Source of the DNA: Nitrospina sp.
GTDB lineage: Bacteria > Nitrospinota > Nitrospinia > Nitrospinales > Nitrospinaceae
DNA length: 6,777 nucleotides
NCBI GenBank assembly: GCA_004357365.1
Contig: SMVT01000135.1
Location: 1-6,777 of the forward strand
Direction: 5' to 3'
Below the pieces are notes generated by a model that was given only the letters and a program-made list of their open reading frames with translations, made no database searches and had not been told where the DNA came from. The translations under genes were made by a program, and so were the position numbers. This document shows positions 6,003 to 6,777 of this stretch, one piece after another; the stretch's first letter is position 1; every line of letters starts with the position of its first letter.

Positions 6003-6011
6003 AAATAGCGT

Positions 6012-6039
6012 TTGACAAATGGCAGGTGGAAAATATAAT
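6012..6039 (+). promoter_or_regulatory. Perfect-consensus sigma-70 promoter for the tRNA pair
   Basis: TTGACA (6012-6017) and TATAAT (6034-6039) match consensus at all 12 positions with a 16-nt spacer. The spacer is one base short of optimal. Transcription would start near 6046, about 35 nt before tRNA-Gly. The downstream sequence is AT-rich, favouring open-complex formation. Confidence 0.85.
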
Positions 6040-6080
6040 AAAATATTCATCTGCACCGCGGACAAGTTACAGTAAAACAA

Positions 6081-6155
<75 letters not shown>

Positions 6156-6192
6156 TTTTTCCCCTTCTCCCCCACCCGGACAACCGATCCAT

Positions 6193-6267
6193 GGCGCCGT
6201 CGCCAAGTGGCTAAGGCCGAGGTCTGCAAAACCTCTACCGGCGGTTCGAATCCGCCCGGCGCCTCCA
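6193..6267 (+). tRNA. tRNA-Cys (anticodon GCA)
   Basis: The acceptor stem GGCGCCG (6193-6199) pairs perfectly with CGGCGCC (6257-6263), followed by discriminator T (6264) and an encoded CCA (6265-6267). U73 is the known identity base for cysteinyl-tRNA synthetase. The anticodon stem GAGGT/ACCTC encloses CTGCAAA with GCA at 6226-6228. The T stem GGCGG/CCGCC encloses TTCGAAT. It reads UGC and UGU. A T6 run follows the CCA directly at 6268-6273. Confidence 0.97.
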
Positions 6268-6292
6268 TTTTTTCGTCCTGAAGCGCCAAAAT

Positions 6293-6317
6293 CAACCCTT
6301 TACCAATAAGGGGGTTG
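6293..6317 (+). terminator. Possible hairpin after the tRNA pair, weak terminator candidate
   Basis: CAACCC (6293-6298) can pair with GGGTTG (6312-6317), and the adjoining TT (6299-6300) with AA (6308-6309). No T-run follows, so it is a poor intrinsic terminator; it may act in 3' trimming or stability. GGGGGT (6310-6315) could alternatively pair with ACCCCC (6331-6336). Confidence 0.25.
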
Positions 6318-6357
6318 CTGAGGCCAAAACACCCCCAAATAGAATTACAATTATTTC

Positions 6358-6386
6358 TTGTGTAACATGATCGGGCATGGTAAAAT
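6358..6386 (+). promoter_or_regulatory. Candidate extended -10 promoter for the DUF3015-type gene
   Basis: TTGTGT (6358-6363) and TAAAAT (6381-6386) are spaced by 17 nt. The -10 matches consensus at 5 of 6 positions and is preceded by TGG (6378-6380), giving a TGn extended -10. The -35 matches at only 3 of 6, as is common when an extended -10 is present. Transcription would begin near 6393 and leave a leader of about 118 nt. Confidence 0.5.
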
Positions 6387-6407
6387 CATTAAAATTAAAG
6401 AAGATAT

Positions 6408-6491
6408 ATGACTTTCCACGATACAAAAATCCAACAACCTTTTTCCGGACGGAATCCGGTTCCGGAACATTTTCTCACCCTTTTTTATTAA
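6408..6491 (+). other. Possible 27-codon leader ORF upstream of the DUF3015-type gene
   Basis: An ATG at 6408 opens a frame of 27 codons ending at TAA (6489-6491), 19 nt before the ATG at 6511. AAGAAG (6398-6403) lies 4 nt upstream as a weak ribosome-binding site. The frame runs through the hairpin at 6443-6467. The product starts MTFHDTKIQQPF and has no motif I recognise. A random frame of this length is quite possible in any sequence, so this is only a candidate. Confidence 0.15.
6443..6467 (+). terminator. Leader hairpin with downstream T-tracts
   Basis: TTCCGGA (6443-6449) pairs perfectly with TCCGGAA (6461-6467) around an 11-nt loop. T4 (6470-6473) and T6 (6481-6486) follow. It could be the terminator of the upstream tRNA transcript, or a regulatory or stabilising structure in the 5' leader of the DUF3015-type mRNA. 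A 7-bp stem with an interrupted T-tract makes strong termination doubtful. Confidence 0.35.
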
Positions 6492-6510
6492 CTGCATGAG
6501 GAGAACACCG

Positions 6511-6777
6511 ATGAAAAAGCTTTTTATGGTGGGTGCCCTGGTTCTTTCTTTAGTCTCTTTTTCGGGATCGGCCATCGCCGCCTCCGGGTACGCTGACGCC
6601 GGTTGTGGCCTCGGTTCTATTGTGTTCGGCAACGAGCCGGGCGCTGTTCAGGTTCTGTCATCGACCACCAACTCAACATTCGGGAGCCAGACCTTCGGGA
6701 TCACTACCGGAACCTCCAACTGTAATCCGGCCGGTCTGGTAAAACTGGACAAAGAGCTGGAAGTGTTTGCACAGCAG
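6511..6777 (+). CDS. DUF3015-type exported protein, 3' end cut by the window edge
   Basis: Eighty-nine codons are open to the right edge, so the gene is partial here. GAGGAG (6498-6503) lies 7 nt before the ATG, a strong ribosome-binding site. The protein begins with a classic signal peptide: MKK, a hydrophobic core to about residue 17, then SGSAIA with probable cleavage after Ala23, so the product is periplasmic or envelope-associated. The mature start reads GYADAGCGLGSIVFGNEPG, then VQVLSSTTNSTFGSQTFGIT and TGTSNC. I recognise this pattern as the start of the DUF3015 family, whose biochemical function is unknown. Cys32 and Cys71 could form a disulfide. It has its own candidate promoter and a leader of about 118 nt, so it appears transcribed apart from the tRNAs. 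The family call comes from recall of conserved motifs without a profile search. Confidence 0.85.
   Translation, partial: MKKLFMVGALVLSLVSFSGSAIAASGYADAGCGLGSIVFGNEPGAVQVLSSTTNSTFGSQTFGITTGTSNCNPAGLVKLDKELEVFAQQ

Noticed and set aside
6351..6632. Minus-strand frame of 93 codons opposite the DUF3015-type start
   Set aside because: The sense strand has a signal peptide, a strong ribosome-binding site and family motifs; the antisense product shows nothing.

Overview
The window looks like chromosomal DNA of a Gram-negative, diderm bacterium. The support is an ExbB/ExbD pair, a BamD-type lipoprotein with a signal peptide ending in a lipobox-like Cys, a PlsY acyltransferase, an RpoD/RpoS-class sigma factor and a secreted DUF3015-type protein. 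The mix recalls Nitrospinota or the former Deltaproteobacteria. This assignment is an inference from gene style only; no rRNA or other taxonomic marker is present.

Layout. (1) 1-129 holds a weak candidate promoter and a small inverted repeat, with no gene I can support. (2) 130-1968 (+) encodes a 612-residue PLP enzyme of the Cys/Met (trans-sulfuration) fold class. It has long extra N- and C-terminal parts, and stretches of the gene are clearly AT-richer than its neighbours. (3) On the minus strand, exbB (3513-2731) is followed by exbD (2531-2136). The gap of about 200 bp between them contains hairpins and a dispersed-repeat-like element, and the exbB stop codon lies inside a perfect palindrome. 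(4) 3514-3691 is a divergent promoter region serving exbB (-) and bamD (+). (5) bamD (3692-4456), a sigma-70 family gene (4480-5382) and plsY (5424-6002) follow on the plus strand with gaps of 23 and 41 nt, so they are probably one operon. (6) A perfect-consensus sigma-70 promoter (6012-6039) directly precedes tRNA-Gly(GCC) and tRNA-Cys(GCA), both with encoded CCA. (7) 6268-6510 is a leader region with an extended -10 promoter, a hairpin and a possible 27-codon leader ORF. It precedes a DUF3015-type exported protein that starts at 6511 and runs off the right edge.

Functionally, most of the window concerns the cell envelope. ExbB/ExbD use proton motive force to energise outer-membrane processes, BamD helps insert outer-membrane beta-barrels, and PlsY makes the first acylated intermediate of phospholipid synthesis. 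The sigma factor between bamD and plsY would be co-expressed with them. No phage, CRISPR array or insertion sequence with a transposase is visible. I did not find a clearly new system. The most unusual items are the extended PLP enzyme, the repeat-laden exbB-exbD gap and the structured leader of the DUF3015 gene.
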